64,000 nt of DNA from Catonia carolina (taxonomy: Eukaryota; Arthropoda; Insecta; Hemiptera; Achilidae): assembly GCA_035578175.1 (NCBI GenBank), contig JAQMRL010000014.1, positions 13,592,274 to 13,656,273 on the forward strand. Reading direction: 5' to 3'. Below, piece by piece: positions 21,663 to 31,706 of this stretch (position 1 is the first letter of the stretch; the number at the start of each line of letters is the position of its first letter). The notes beneath the pieces were generated by a model that was not told the DNA's origin, did no database searches, and worked only from the letters and a program-made list of their open reading frames with translations. The translations under genes and the position numbers were made by a program.

Positions 21663-24344
21663 TTATAATCTGTCACGGAGATCCAAAACATGATGCCGTT
21701 TCAAACGTCTGGTGGTTTCATTATTGTCTAGTAAATTCAAAGCCAAATGATTTATATGCGATGACAATTTTACGTGATATTTTTCGCTGAGCCTTCTTAT
21801 TTCTTCTTTAACAAATGGAATGTTTAAGTACTCGTGCACTTCAGTGTTTCTTGCATACCAAGGAGCATTTATCAAATTTCTTAATACTTTATTCTGAAAC
21901 CTTTGAATAATATTTATATTACTGTTACTAGCAGTCCCCCATAGTTGAAGGCCGTATTTCCAGACAGGGCTGAGCATAGCTTTGTACACTGCTATTTTGT
22001 TTTCCAATGAGAGAGATGACTTTCTGCCTAGCAACCAATACAGTTTATTAAATTTCACATCTAATTCTTTGCGTTTCATCGTAATGTGTTTCTTCCATGT
22101 TAATCTTTTGTCTAGGTGTAAACCTAAATATTTAACATCACTTTCTTGAGGCAATATTTCATCCAGTCGCACTGGAGGACAAACTCTCTGGTTCATGCTG
22201 AATGTGACATGACTAGACTTCGTTGTATTCACTTTTATCCGCCACTTCTGAAGCCACAACAAAATATCGTTTAATTGGTTCTGGAGTTTATCCGAAGCTG
22301 TATGCGGGTCTTCACAACAAGCCAGAATCGCTGTATCATCCGCAAAAGTAGCTGTAATTACACCTTCGGATTCGGGTACATCGGCAGTAAACAAAGCGTA
22401 TAGTACTGGTCCAAGAACTGAACCCTGAGGCACTCCAGATTCAATGTTGTAAAAAGATGAAAGCTCCTCTTGAAATTTAACTTGAAAAACCCGATGTTCT
22501 AAGTATGATTTTAGTAGCAGATAAAAGGGTTGTGGTAAAAACATTTTTAATTTATATAACAGACCACAATGCCACACCTTATCAAATGCTTGCATGACGT
22601 CCAAAAATGCTGCAGAACAATATTCTTTATTTTCTAAACATACAGTGATCGCATGAACAATCCTATGAACCTGTTCAGTTGTAGAATGGCCAGTTTGAAA
22701 ACCAAACTGATGATCTGGTATCAGATTGAATTCGGTTAAAAGAGGTTTCAATCTCGTTAAAAATAATTTTTCAAACACTTTAGAAAGGACCGGCAACAGG
22801 CTAATAGGTCTATAAGATGTAACATTACTAGCTGGTTTTCCAGGTTTTAGAATCATTATGATCTGAGAGTACTTCCATTGGGACGGATAATGGGTGGTTC
22901 GCAAAATTCCATTGAACAATGAAGCAAGAAATATCAAAGCTTTATTTGGAAGCTGCTGAAGAATTTTTGCAGTAATTAAATCATATCCAGGAGCTTTCTT
23001 AATATTAAGGCTATAGATGATATTTTTGATTTCTTGTATCGTAAAAGGTTTAATAGGCAGGCTCATCGGAAGAGGTGAGTTTAGAAATTCCAAAATGTCT
23101 TGATCGTCGGCGTTTTGCACTCCTGGATGAGGCTTAAAAACTAAAGAAAGGTGTTGTGCAAATAATTCTGCTTTTTGTTTATTATTTTTCGCCCAGCCAC
23201 CATTGGCATCCCTGACAGCCGGAATAGTAAGAACAGGTCGGTTTAAGTACTTTGTAGCTTTCCAGAGAGAGTACCCATCCCTGTCAGAATTAGACAAATT
23301 TTCAAGATGGTCTTTGAAAGTGTCATTTTTAATTTTAAGAATCAGAAATTTTAGATCACGGGATGCCCTATTTAATGCAGTCTTGTCTATTGGATTCCTG
23401 CTGGCCTGCCAAACGCGGCGAAGTCTCCGTTTCTCCAGGATCTTGTTTTTTACCTCTCGGGGATAGTTGTAACCCTCAGGTACAGAAGCACTAACTATAG
23501 GAGTTGCTTTCCGAGCTGCTCTCTGAACCAGAATATTAAAGTATTCCGTGGCACTATCAATGTCATCTCCACATTTAAGCGGCACATTTAAATAAATAAC
23601 CTCGTCAATACATTGGCGAAATGCATCCCAATCGGTCCTGTTGTTATAAAGACTAGGAGGTTTTTGTTTCTTTATTACATGAGTGCTGATTGTTGCTATC
23701 ACTGGCGAGTGATCAGATGAACTATCGAAACAAGGTTCAACATCTACATAAAATTTTGACAAGTTTTTACTGACGAAAAAATCTAATAAGTCCGGAATTT
23801 TATTAACCGCCGTGGGCCAATATGTCGGTTGTCCTGTTGAAAATATATTTAAATTATTAGCATCTGTACAAAGTTTCAAAGCTCTACCTCGTGGGGTAGT
23901 GAGACGGCAACCCCAATTTACATTTTTAGAATTCCAATCGCCTCCTGAAAGAAAACGACAGCCTAATGTTTGAAAGTAATCATGAAACATGTCTTTATTA
24001 ATACGATGCCGGGGTGGACAATAGACCGATGATACCATTAAGTCACCGTGCCAATCTTGAATTTGAATGGATGTTGCTTGAATATGAGGAGTCTTATAAT
24101 CCGGCATTACACAATGTTTTAATGTATTCTTAATAATTATAGCTGTTCCGCCGTGCGCAGTTCCATCTGGATGTTGAGTTTCATAAAATGAAAAACCAGA
24201 CATTTTAAAATAATTTTTATCAGTAAAATGTGTCTCAGATATTAAAACAATATCAAGATTATTCATATTAATAAAAGTTTGAACTTCCTGGCTGCGATGA
24301 GACAAGCCATTTATATTCCAAAGCCCTATTCGCAGACTAATCAT
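21663..24344 (-). CDS. LINE ORF2: endonuclease and reverse transcriptase
   Basis: 893 residues, within the usual jockey ORF2 size range. The N-terminal third is an apurinic/apyrimidinic-type endonuclease: LWNINGLS near residue 8, an SETHF motif near 36, GGDWNSKN near 135 and SDHSPVIATI near 210. The reverse transcriptase follows, with PGYD near 460, YRPISLLPVLSKVFEKL near 515, SGVPQGSVLGP near 645 and the catalytic FADDTA box near 675. The C-terminus ends in basic, helical sequence with no RNase H domain, as expected for the jockey clade. It nicks target DNA and copies the element RNA at the break. The ATG overlaps the ORF1 stop (ATGA), suggesting termination-reinitiation. No internal stops. 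Confidence 0.93.
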   Translation of the reverse strand: MISLRIGLWNINGLSHRSQEVQTFINMNNLDIVLISETHFTDKNYFKMSGFSFYETQHPDGTAHGGTAIIIKNTLKHCVMPDYKTPHIQATSIQIQDWHGDLMVSSVYCPPRHRINKDMFHDYFQTLGCRFLSGGDWNSKNVNWGCRLTTPRGRALKLCTDANNLNIFSTGQPTYWPTAVNKIPDLLDFFVSKNLSKFYVDVEPCFDSSSDHSPVIATISTHVIKKQKPPSLYNNRTDWDAFRQCIDEVIYLNVPLKCGDDIDSATEYFNILVQRAARKATPIVSASVPEGYNYPREVKNKILEKRRLRRVWQASRNPIDKTALNRASRDLKFLILKIKNDTFKDHLENLSNSDRDGYSLWKATKYLNRPVLTIPAVRDANGGWAKNNKQKAELFAQHLSLVFKPHPGVQNADDQDILEFLNSPLPMSLPIKPFTIQEIKNIIYSLNIKKAPGYDLITAKILQQLPNKALIFLASLFNGILRTTHYPSQWKYSQIIMILKPGKPASNVTSYRPISLLPVLSKVFEKLFLTRLKPLLTEFNLIPDHQFGFQTGHSTTEQVHRIVHAITVCLENKEYCSAAFLDVMQAFDKVWHCGLLYKLKMFLPQPFYLLLKSYLEHRVFQVKFQEELSSFYNIESGVPQGSVLGPVLYALFTADVPESEGVITATFADDTAILACCEDPHTASDKLQNQLNDILLWLQKWRIKVNTTKSSHVTFSMNQRVCPPVRLDEILPQESDVKYLGLHLDKRLTWKKHITMKRKELDVKFNKLYWLLGRKSSLSLENKIAVYKAMLSPVWKYGLQLWGTASNSNINIIQRFQNKVLRNLINAPWYARNTEVHEYLNIPFVKEEIRRLSEKYHVKLSSHINHLALNLLDNNETTRRLKRHHVLDLRDRL

Positions 24345-25612
24345 TTACATAGTTTATTAATGACTGTCGACAAAAGGCCCATTAAAGTCCCCATTTGTTG
24401 AACCAATATTTCTATCTGCTGCGATAATTTTTGTAGCCGCTCGTCAGAAGAGCTAGTATTATTTTTCAATACCTCGGCGTAAGTATGATTTTGATCTTCC
24501 GACACAGATCGACGTTGAGGTAAACGACCTACATTAGGTAAGGCATTGGGCTTGAAGTAAACATTATCAGGCATTTCTTCCACTACACGTTGATGATCTT
24601 TGTTATTACGTTTCCCCTTAGACTTACGCGCTAAGATTTCCTTATATACACGGCAACCTTTGTAATTAGCAGGATGTTCCTCTAAGCAAAGAGCACATGT
24701 TGGTGGAGACTTGTCAGTTTTTGGACAATCGCTCGTATTGTGCGCTTGAGCACATTTCACACATCTGTACGGACGCATACAATTATTTTTAGTATGCCCA
24801 TACTGTTGACAGCGCATGCACTGAACTATGGAATTATTTTTACGCGGAGGTTCGAATTTAACCACACAATTAGAAATATATTTTATGTCAAAAATTTCTT
24901 TATTATTGTCTCTTGGTTCTAGATTGACAAAAAACATTGGAAGTGGTAATTTAGTCTTATAATGGCGAACATTAATAATACTACCTTTTATTGTATGTCC
25001 ACATTTTTCTATCTCCTCTTTTATAATCTCAACAGGAGTAGAATAGTGCAAGTTTTTGAGCACAACTCTGTACGCTTTCTCATCCTTTCTTGTGAAAGTG
25101 TGTCCTATTAAATTTTCCTTTCGGATTATATCTATAAGTGTCTTATAAATTTCTATTTGCTGAGACATAATTCGCAATTGCTTACCGTTAATGACTTTAA
25201 TTGAATAATCATTTTTTGAAACCTCAGATTCAAACAACTCTGTTAGTTTCACAATATCTGTGATACCGTATAACATAATCGGCGGAGGTTTCACAGATTT
25301 TTTTGATGCCAACTGATCTTCAATCCCTTCCATTTGTAGATTACTGAACTTATTTTTAAGTTCCACCTCACATAACATATCATTTGTTAACCTGGGCGTT
25401 CGTTTAGTACGTAAAACAGGTATAGTGTGCCATTGCGATATATTTTCTTCTTCAACAGAATCACAGCTGTTATATAAATTCAATTCTATTTTCCGCGACT
25501 GTTTCCGTGGGTCTCTGCTCGAGGGAGGAGAAGAAGAAGGACGCTTGATACCGCCCGCCATTTGTACAATTGAATTGTCATCTGCTATAACAGCGTCTTT
25601 CACAGCTGACAT
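24341..25612 (-). CDS. LINE ORF1: Gag-like nucleic-acid-binding protein
   Basis: 423 residues. After a low-complexity N-terminus (KRPSSSPPSSRDPRKQSRK) comes a region of about 90 residues resembling the PRE_C2HC domain that precedes zinc knuckles in jockey Gag proteins (LKNLHYSTPVEIIKEEIEKC near residue 185). Three zinc knuckles follow: CMRCQQYGHTKNNC near 268, CVKCAQAHNTSDC near 286 and CALCLEEHPANYKGC near 306. The C-terminus is a leucine/glutamine-rich heptad-like helix (SQQIEILVQQMGTLMGLL) that may oligomerise. It should coat the element RNA and help target it. The frame is intact and starts 284 bp from the element's 5' end. Confidence 0.92.
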   Translation of the reverse strand: MSAVKDAVIADDNSIVQMAGGIKRPSSSPPSSRDPRKQSRKIELNLYNSCDSVEEENISQWHTIPVLRTKRTPRLTNDMLCEVELKNKFSNLQMEGIEDQLASKKSVKPPPIMLYGITDIVKLTELFESEVSKNDYSIKVINGKQLRIMSQQIEIYKTLIDIIRKENLIGHTFTRKDEKAYRVVLKNLHYSTPVEIIKEEIEKCGHTIKGSIINVRHYKTKLPLPMFFVNLEPRDNNKEIFDIKYISNCVVKFEPPRKNNSIVQCMRCQQYGHTKNNCMRPYRCVKCAQAHNTSDCPKTDKSPPTCALCLEEHPANYKGCRVYKEILARKSKGKRNNKDHQRVVEEMPDNVYFKPNALPNVGRLPQRRSVSEDQNHTYAEVLKNNTSSSDERLQKLSQQIEILVQQMGTLMGLLSTVINKLCK

Positions 25613-26073
25613 GGTTGCAGCTCACAAGCAATCAGCTGATCGCAAGCAATCAGCTGTTCCTGAACTTTTTTGATCAGATAGATAAATCGTCAACAATAGG
25701 TTATAAATTGCAAACACAAAATTAAATAATTTACCAAAACAAATAAAACAAAATTAAATCATATTTGATAAATTAGATAGTCATTGACTTACATAATCAC
25801 ATTTTCTAGTAGAAACTCACTAATAGAAAAAAAAACTTTAAATAATTAGCACAGTAAAGTTTACACGTCTTGCTACTTACACTGCCTTATGTATCGATAA
25901 AACATTAGAAATAAACAAAAAAACTAACCTCAAAAAAATAACCTTATTTTAATCATAAGTGAATGATGCACGATTAAAACACACCTTATTTCGGCTTAAT
26001 ACAGAAAATTACTCTTTCACGCTAAACTAGGCTATGTAAAGCAAAATGCTGTAAATAAAAGTTGTACATTTTT

Positions 26074-27050
26074 TCTTTCTCTTGCCTATATGAATATAAA
26101 GGAAAGAAAGTATTGTTTTTATGACGATTTTTCGAAATCGTATTTTCAATGGATATACACGTTTTCAGACCCCTTGAACCCAAAAACCATGTTTTTAGCG
26201 ATTGGTCTGTGTGTGAGAGTGTGTGTGTGTGTGTGTGTGTGTGCGTGCGCGCGCGTGCGTGCGTGCGTGTGCGTGTGTAAACAGAGAATCTCAAGAACGG
26301 AACATCGCACGAACTTGAAACTTAAGTTAGATACTACTAGAGGACCCGACACGAATATTTTCATCAAAATCGGTCAACTGGAAGTAGTAGTTTGTTCGTG
26401 TCATTTTTCACTTTTTTACTATTTTAAAAAAAAACAGCTTCTACGATTTTATTTAAAATCGCCTCATTTACTACATTTTAATGGTGTACAAGATAAGGCG
26501 CCATGTCTGCTGAAATTCTTGGTAAGGTTGTTTTCACGTAAAAAAATCGTTTTTTTTAAGATTGCGGCTTTTCATATGTATTTTAGCGGAAAAATGTATG
26601 GAATAAAAGTTATACAGAATTTAAAATCGTACAACTTTTATTTAAAACTTCTTTTGTATAACGCATAGTTTAGCGGTAATTAGCGATTTTCTTTTTTCAC
26701 GAAAATGTGTAATAAAATCGATTTTTTAAAATTTCAACCTTAGTATGCATTTTACGACAAAAGTGTAGCCTATATAATCAAATTTATGGGAAATTAAAAG
26801 ATTTACAACCTTTTATTTAGAGCATTTTTATCTACAGAGCCTAGTTAAGCGTGAAAGAGTGATTTTCCGTATTTTTAAGCCAAACTGAGGTTGGTTTTCA
26901 TTTTGCGTCTTTCACTCATGATTAAAATACGGTTGTGTTTATTGAGGTTAGTTTTTTGTTTATTTATAATGTTTTATTACTAATGTTAGATTATATTGTT
27001 TATTATTTGCATTGCCAAGAGAAAAATGTGTGTGTTTCACACCTGATTTT
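26074..27050 (+). mobile_element. H1 element, near full length
   Basis: From CTTTCTCTTGCCTATATGAA to CACACCTGATTTT. The internal tract at 26206-26278 mixes TG and CG repeats. A 192-codon open frame crosses it but is not judged coding. Confidence 0.85.
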
Positions 27051-27079
27051 TTAATTTTTTTATAAATGAGATTAGGCCT

Positions 27080-28158
27080 ACTATAGGAAGTTTTGTCTTA
27101 AAACGCATACTAAGACCACAATCTTAAATTTTTACTGATTTTCATGAAAAAAAAACAAAATCAGCTTTCTTTTAAAGTAAGTGTTTTGCAAAAGAATGTC
27201 TGAAATAAAATTTGTACGGTTTTAAATGTTCTACAACTTTATTACATAGCTCTTTATATGGCACCACTTTTGTTTTAAAAGCATATCTTAAAAAAACCAT
27301 TGTTTTCTACGATAGAATCCCCCTTACGATAGAAAGCCTCTCTAAGAATTTCAGCTGGCATGGCGAACAATTACCGTATCTTGTAGAGCTAAAAAAATGT
27401 AGTAAATGAAGTGATGTTTTTTTTAAATCGTAGGACCAGTTTTTGCGAAAATGGAAAAAAGTGAAAAATTGCTCGAATAAACTTCAACTTCCGGTTGACC
27501 AATTTTGATGAAAATGTTCGTGTCGAATACTTTGGTACCGAACTTAAGTTCTAAGTTTTAACTTCGAATAATATTTAGTTCTTAATATATTTTGTTCTCA
27601 CTCACAAACACAGATACATAATTACAAACCAATCGTTAAATAGCCTACATGTTTTTTAGGTTGAAGGGACCTAAAACCATGAATCTCCTGTGAAAACTCT
27701 TATTAAACATACTTAAAGAATATTTTTCTTTCCTATATTTTCATATGTTGTTTAGGTCATCAGCAGAAAGGCTGGTTTGAACCAGTAGAAGTTTTACTAG
27801 GTAAACCGAGGAGTGAGGTGGTTTACATTGCCTTCCTCACTGAGTGGAAAAGTACGCTTATCAGCATGCTGGGCCCTCTGAAAAACACATATTTTTCACT
27901 CTGCAAATGACACCTTCACTTCGTTCACCACAGGGTCTGGCTGTATAATGAAATTCATTACTTTCAGAGGAGATAACTCTGATTAGTCTCTTTTACACCT
28001 CTTGTGTTCTTAAATGATTCAGTCATTTAATTGGCTGACCATGTGATAAGAAATAGAACTATTTGTTTAGCCTTGTAACGAACATATTGAGTGTAAACAA
28101 TTTGACACTCCACTTGTCGGTTATGGGCAGGCATTTTCATATACGGCAAGAAAAATTA
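27080..28158 (-). mobile_element. H1 element interrupted by R400
   Basis: H1 sequence runs to 27746, is broken by an R400 insertion, and resumes at ATTTTCATATACGGCAAGAA (28133). The first ~250 bp of the inverted copy are missing. Confidence 0.75.
27747..28132 (-). repeat. R400 retroposon, full length
   Basis: A perfect 10-bp duplication ATTTTCATAT lies at 27737-27746 and 28133-28142. 386 bp; the tail (GTTGTTTAGG) is at the left. Confidence 0.85.
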
Positions 28159-28164
28159 AATAAT

Positions 28165-28250
28165 TTAAGACTGTCCCATAACGTGGTTCTTAGTAAGCCA
28201 AAACGACAGAAGTACCACAATAAAATTTCAATTTAAGATATGTTTAATAA
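28165..28250. repeat. Paralogous empty site for the Harbinger-like insertion
   Basis: GACTGTCCCATAACGTGGTT, CTTAGTAAGCC and the next 50 bp match, in reverse, the two flanks of the 30609-31897 element with only one TTA (28190-28192). This shows what that locus looked like before insertion. Confidence 0.8.
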
Positions 28251-28282
28251 AACTTGAAAGTAGTCTGGAGTGACTAAGTGGT

Positions 28283-28455
28283 ATGTGGTATTACCGGTGT
28301 ACTTTGATAGTTGGGGTTCAATTAACCATACTCACTCAGCAATGGTCGGCCTGGGTCTGTACAACACTACACGTCATAAACATCATCCTCATCTCATTGG
28401 GTAATGAGGTTGCTTATTGTTCTGAATTGAACAGATTGCAACGTACACACATTAA
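28283..28455 (+). repeat. SINE-A copy, 5'-truncated
   Basis: From ATTACCGGTGTACTTTGATA to ACGTACACACATTAA. Confidence 0.7.
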
Positions 28456-28610
28456 GTGATTGAAAAAAATATTTCTAATATTTTTTGAACAATAAAAAAT
28501 TTTTACCGCTGATGTATTCGACCCACCTTATCTTTACATCTCCGGACCAGAACGTTACCATTACTCCAAACATAAGAATGCGAAACGTGGATAAAATTTA
28601 CAATACTTAA

Positions 28611-29371
28611 AGGAAGCACTATACCTCGAAAATCGAAGAAAATCGATTTATCTAATTTTGACGCCATTGCCTTCTGTATCTTTTTCTGTGTAATTACAGT
28701 ACATATACCTATAAAAATCATAACTGTACGATAGAAGGTACGGAAGCTATGCAGATTTTTGTTAAGTAATGTTTTGACCAGAATTTCTTTTAATTGAGTT
28801 AATCTGTGGAAACAATTAAGAATTGCGAGATTCAAAGAACACAGAAAGCTGAGAATGTAATGGAAAGTGTGTCAAAAGAAGCAAGAGAAGAGAAAACAAC
28901 AGGAAATTATTTGAGGAAAAAGAACAGTCTGGAGCGGATCAATATTATGGTCCAGGCCGATTTTAGGGTAAGTAAAACTTTAAAGCTCCATTCCCGCAAA
29001 TTTACTTTTTTCCATAAAGGTACAGTTTTCTCAAAAATTATTTGACTTTGAAGGTTGACATTTTTTGAGCATGTTTCCCAGTATAACTGTGATATGTATA
29101 TGGTAGTGGAATCATTGCAGTATTATTACTAAGTTCGAAATAAAATAAAAAATTCTACAAAAAAATAATTAAATTGTTTTTGCATTTTTCAGAAAAAATT
29201 CTCGAAATGGTATCGCTAGCTCCATATTAATAATTCTAGTACCAGGGTACTAGATGTCATAGTAAAAGCACAAAAAAAAATTAAAGCCCTAACTCTTACC
29301 GGTTTCTTAGAAACGTGTACCTAAAAAGAAGTCAATTTAACATGAGTTAGATAGGAGGTATAGTGCTCCCC
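28611..29371. mobile_element. TTAA-flanked element with inverted ends (piggyBac-like target)
   Basis: TTAA lies at 28607-28610 and 29372-29375. The left end is AGGAAGCACTATACCTC; the right end read inverted is GGGGAGCACTATACCTCC. 761 bp with no recognisable transposase; a 79-codon frame inside is unassigned. Confidence 0.65.
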
Positions 29372-29562
29372 TTAAAATGGAAAACGGTTACAAATTTATG
29401 TATTTCGATATTAAAGCTAAAATACAGCTTAAAATGTATCAAAATTGACATTTTTTAAAGGTCTAAACATTTTCTAATGATTCCTGACTATAACAAGTCT
29501 TCATTTATTCGTGGGAAGAAAATATTAACAAACTAATGAAAAATCATTGCTATTTTCTAATG

Positions 29563-29885
29563 ACCCACCGGGTTGGTCTAGAGGTATTTGTCGCCCAAAT
29601 CAGCTGTTTAACAGCTGATTTTTGGAGACGAAGGTTCCTGGTTCAAATCCTAGTAAAGGTAGTTACTTTTATACGGATTTGAATACCAGACAATGGTTAC
29701 CGGTGTACTTTTATGGTTGGGGTTTAATTAACCATACTATCTCAGGAATGGTCGGCCTGGGTCTGTACAAGACTACACCTCATTTACACGTCATACACAT
29801 CATCCTCATCTCATTGGGTCATGGGGTTGCTTATTGTTCTGAGTTGAACAGATTCAACGTACACAAAATTAGGAAATTAGGAATA
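29563..29885 (+). repeat. SINE-A, near full length
   Basis: The head is CCCACCGGGTTGGTCTAGAG, the A-B interval contains AATCAGCTGTTTAACAGCTG, and the B box is GGTTCAAATCC. It ends near GTACACAAAATTAGG. Confidence 0.8.
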
Positions 29886-29889
29886 AATT

Positions 29890-30520
29890 TCCTAATGGTT
29901 CAAATTCCGTGAAAGGACCGGTATAATTAACAATTAAACGAGTGTAACGACCAGGTGGTATGAAAATTTAAGTTACGACAATTATCAAGTTGTATAATTA
30001 TTTCTTTGAACAGGATAAGGGAAAAAAATAAACGAATAAAAAATATAAAAGGCAGTGGTTTATGAAGATTGACTGACGTAGCAGATGTTAATTTTAAAGA
30101 CAGTCTATAGAATTAGATTTGTATTTGGGTGGCGTTTTAAAGATCCATGAAGGAGGTTCATTGTTGACTATGATACCCCCCATTGACTATTCAAAGCATC
30201 TTCGTCGCCACACTAATTGACTCACTGACTCACACACACACTCACACACTCACACTGAAATATTTCAACTACTCACTTACTTATTTCACTTTAAATCTTA
30301 ACTTATCTATTTAAAAAATCATCACAAAATAGATGAGATGTAAATAACGAATTTAGATCAGAATGATGGATCTTTGTTTCGTTTACCACATAATTTAATC
30401 TTATTGTCACACATCCAACTTGTGCTTCGCAAAAATAGATGTCATGAGGAAACAGCCAAATAAAAGATGGTTAAATTGATAACTAACTTTAAATATTTCT
30501 TAGAAATTAATCATATTTTC
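29890..30520. other. Spacer, nothing recognised
   Basis: A short (CACA) stretch occurs near 30230-30255. No coding frame or repeat family recognised. Confidence 0.35.
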
Positions 30521-30665
30521 TTTTTCGTTCCAGACTACTTTTTAGTTTTATTAAAAGTATCGTCAATTGAAATTTTATTACGGTACTTCTGTCGTTTTAG
30601 CTTACTAAAGGTGCGGTTTCGTTTGCGCGATCGTCGCATGCAATTACTGCATGCAGTAATCGCAT

Positions 30666-30765
30666 GTATTGAAAACTTAGAACTTAAATTCGGTACCAGA
30701 GTATCCGACACAAATATTTTCATCAAAATTGATCAACCGAAAGTTGAAGTTTACTGTATTTATCA
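30666..30765 (+). repeat. H1 fragment inside the Harbinger-like element
   Basis: Contains GAACTTAAATTCGG and ATTTTCATCAAAATTGATCA, matching the middle of H1. The ATTACTGCATGCAGTAATCG motif lies on both sides of it. Confidence 0.6.
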
Positions 30766-30823
30766 ATTACTGCATGCAGTAATCGCATGCGACTGACGCA
30801 TAAGTCGGGTAGTTTTGTTTGTG

Positions 30824-31596
30824 CAGTGCAACGTGCGATCCAACGCTCGTCCGGGTTAACCGAAACCCGGGTAATTCGAAACGTCAAAAAATACTCAGTA
30901 TTTTAAATGTAATTTTTCTACAAATAACTAATAAAAACAATAAATAATAGATACTGTAAATTGTATTTCTGTACCAAAATACTGTTTAAGCAAACTGAAC
31001 TGTAAATTATAGCACGTAAGGTATGCCTACATGACATTCAGCACTGCAGACAGAATTTTTACCGATAATATGAGTATTTTCCTTGGAGCGGTAGCCTACT
31101 ACTAGGCCTACTGTTTATTTTGGCTACATCACCTTTGCTGCAAACAGTCAATTAGTACTGTATTGTGGTTGAATGGGTACAGTAGTGTCTTGGCCTTAAT
31201 GTAGTTTTCATTTCGTTTTGTGGCTAATTAGTGTTACGTACTGGTAGTGGAAGTGAAATGATATGTAACAATGTCGTGTAAACGTAAACGCGTGGTCAAA
31301 ACCATCGAAGCGACGCCCACTGATGTACTTTTAGTTAAAATTTGGCGGAACATTTCGGTAAGAAAACGAATGGAAAATAAAAACCAAAAATCCATTTTTG
31401 ACTTTTCAACAAAAGAATTATAATGTAGGGAAATGTATGTTAAAATGTACGGTATTTGTGAATTAAATCGTACGAATCAAAGTTTTAGGACACAGCAATA
31501 TTTTTTTTACAATACACTATTTTCTTGTTATTTAAAAAACCCGGCTTTTCCGAAATCGGCTCACCCCAATTACTTTGGATTAGCGGGAGTTAACTG
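30824..31596 (+). mobile_element. Tigger/pogo-like element, internally deleted
   Basis: The left end is CAGTGCAACGTGCGATCCAA; the right end inverted is CAGTTAACTCCCGCTAATCC, followed by TA (31597-31598). The left flank is TG rather than TA, probably mutated. 773 bp. At 31271 an ATG opens MSCKRKRVVKTIEATPTDVL, which resembles the start of Tigger/CENP-B-like transposases before the frame decays. It sits inside the Harbinger-like element, so it inserted later. Confidence 0.7.
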
Positions 31597-31598
31597 TA

Positions 31599-31706
31599 TT
31601 TATTAGACGATGAAAGCAAGTTCGAAGGATCAAATAGTTCTAGTTTTTCTGCAGCTAACTCAATAAGTTTTGCGTCATCGTCTTTGGAAAAACTCATTTT
31701 CAACTT
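31599..31706 (-). pseudogene. MADF-like N-terminal exon fragment of the Harbinger-like element
   Basis: On the minus strand the peptide MSFSKDDDAKLIELAAEKLE continues LFDPSNLLSSSNKYS to a stop. The spacing of acidic, LIELV-like and LFDPSN residues resembles the first helix of MADF (Myb/SANT-like) domains, whose proteins accompany PIF/Harbinger transposases. The remaining ~60 residues of such a domain are absent because the Tigger-like element interrupts the sequence directly after it. The assignment is motif-based and tentative. Confidence 0.45.

Larger units (their letters stand above)
21362..25896 (-). mobile_element. Full-length jockey-clade LINE
   Basis: About 4.5 kb on the minus strand: a 284-bp 5' UTR, ORF1, ORF2, a ~270-bp 3' UTR and a poly-A tail of 28 nt (T run 21361-21388). 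The target duplication ATAAAACATTAGAAA(T) lies at 21346-21361 and 25897-25912, 15-16 bp and perfect. Both ORFs are open. The 5' UTR holds two copies of a CAGCTGATTGCTTG unit just before the ORF1 start. The intact ORFs and perfect duplication indicate a recent insertion. Confidence 0.92.
21275..26073 (-). mobile_element. H1 element split by the jockey LINE
   Basis: The left part (21275-21361) runs from TCTGGTGTGAAACAGTCGC to ATAAAACATTAGAAA. The right part (25897-26073) repeats ATAAAACATTAGAAA and continues TAAACAAAAAAACTAACCTC as in other H1 copies. Joining the two parts across the duplication restores ordinary H1 order. The far end is truncated and abuts another H1 copy in the opposite orientation. 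Confidence 0.85.

Noticed and set aside
23203..23466. Plus-strand open frame within the LINE
   Set aside because: It is a shadow antisense to the intact ORF2 and has no recognisable domain.
26090..26668. 192-codon open frame across an H1 element
   Set aside because: It spans the (TG)n tract (Cys/Val runs), is not shared in frame by other H1 copies and has no protein similarity I recognise.
29563..29660. Possible functional tRNA genes at SINE heads
   Set aside because: A and B boxes are present but the acceptor and anticodon stems do not form a cloverleaf, and the sequence recurs as a dispersed family.
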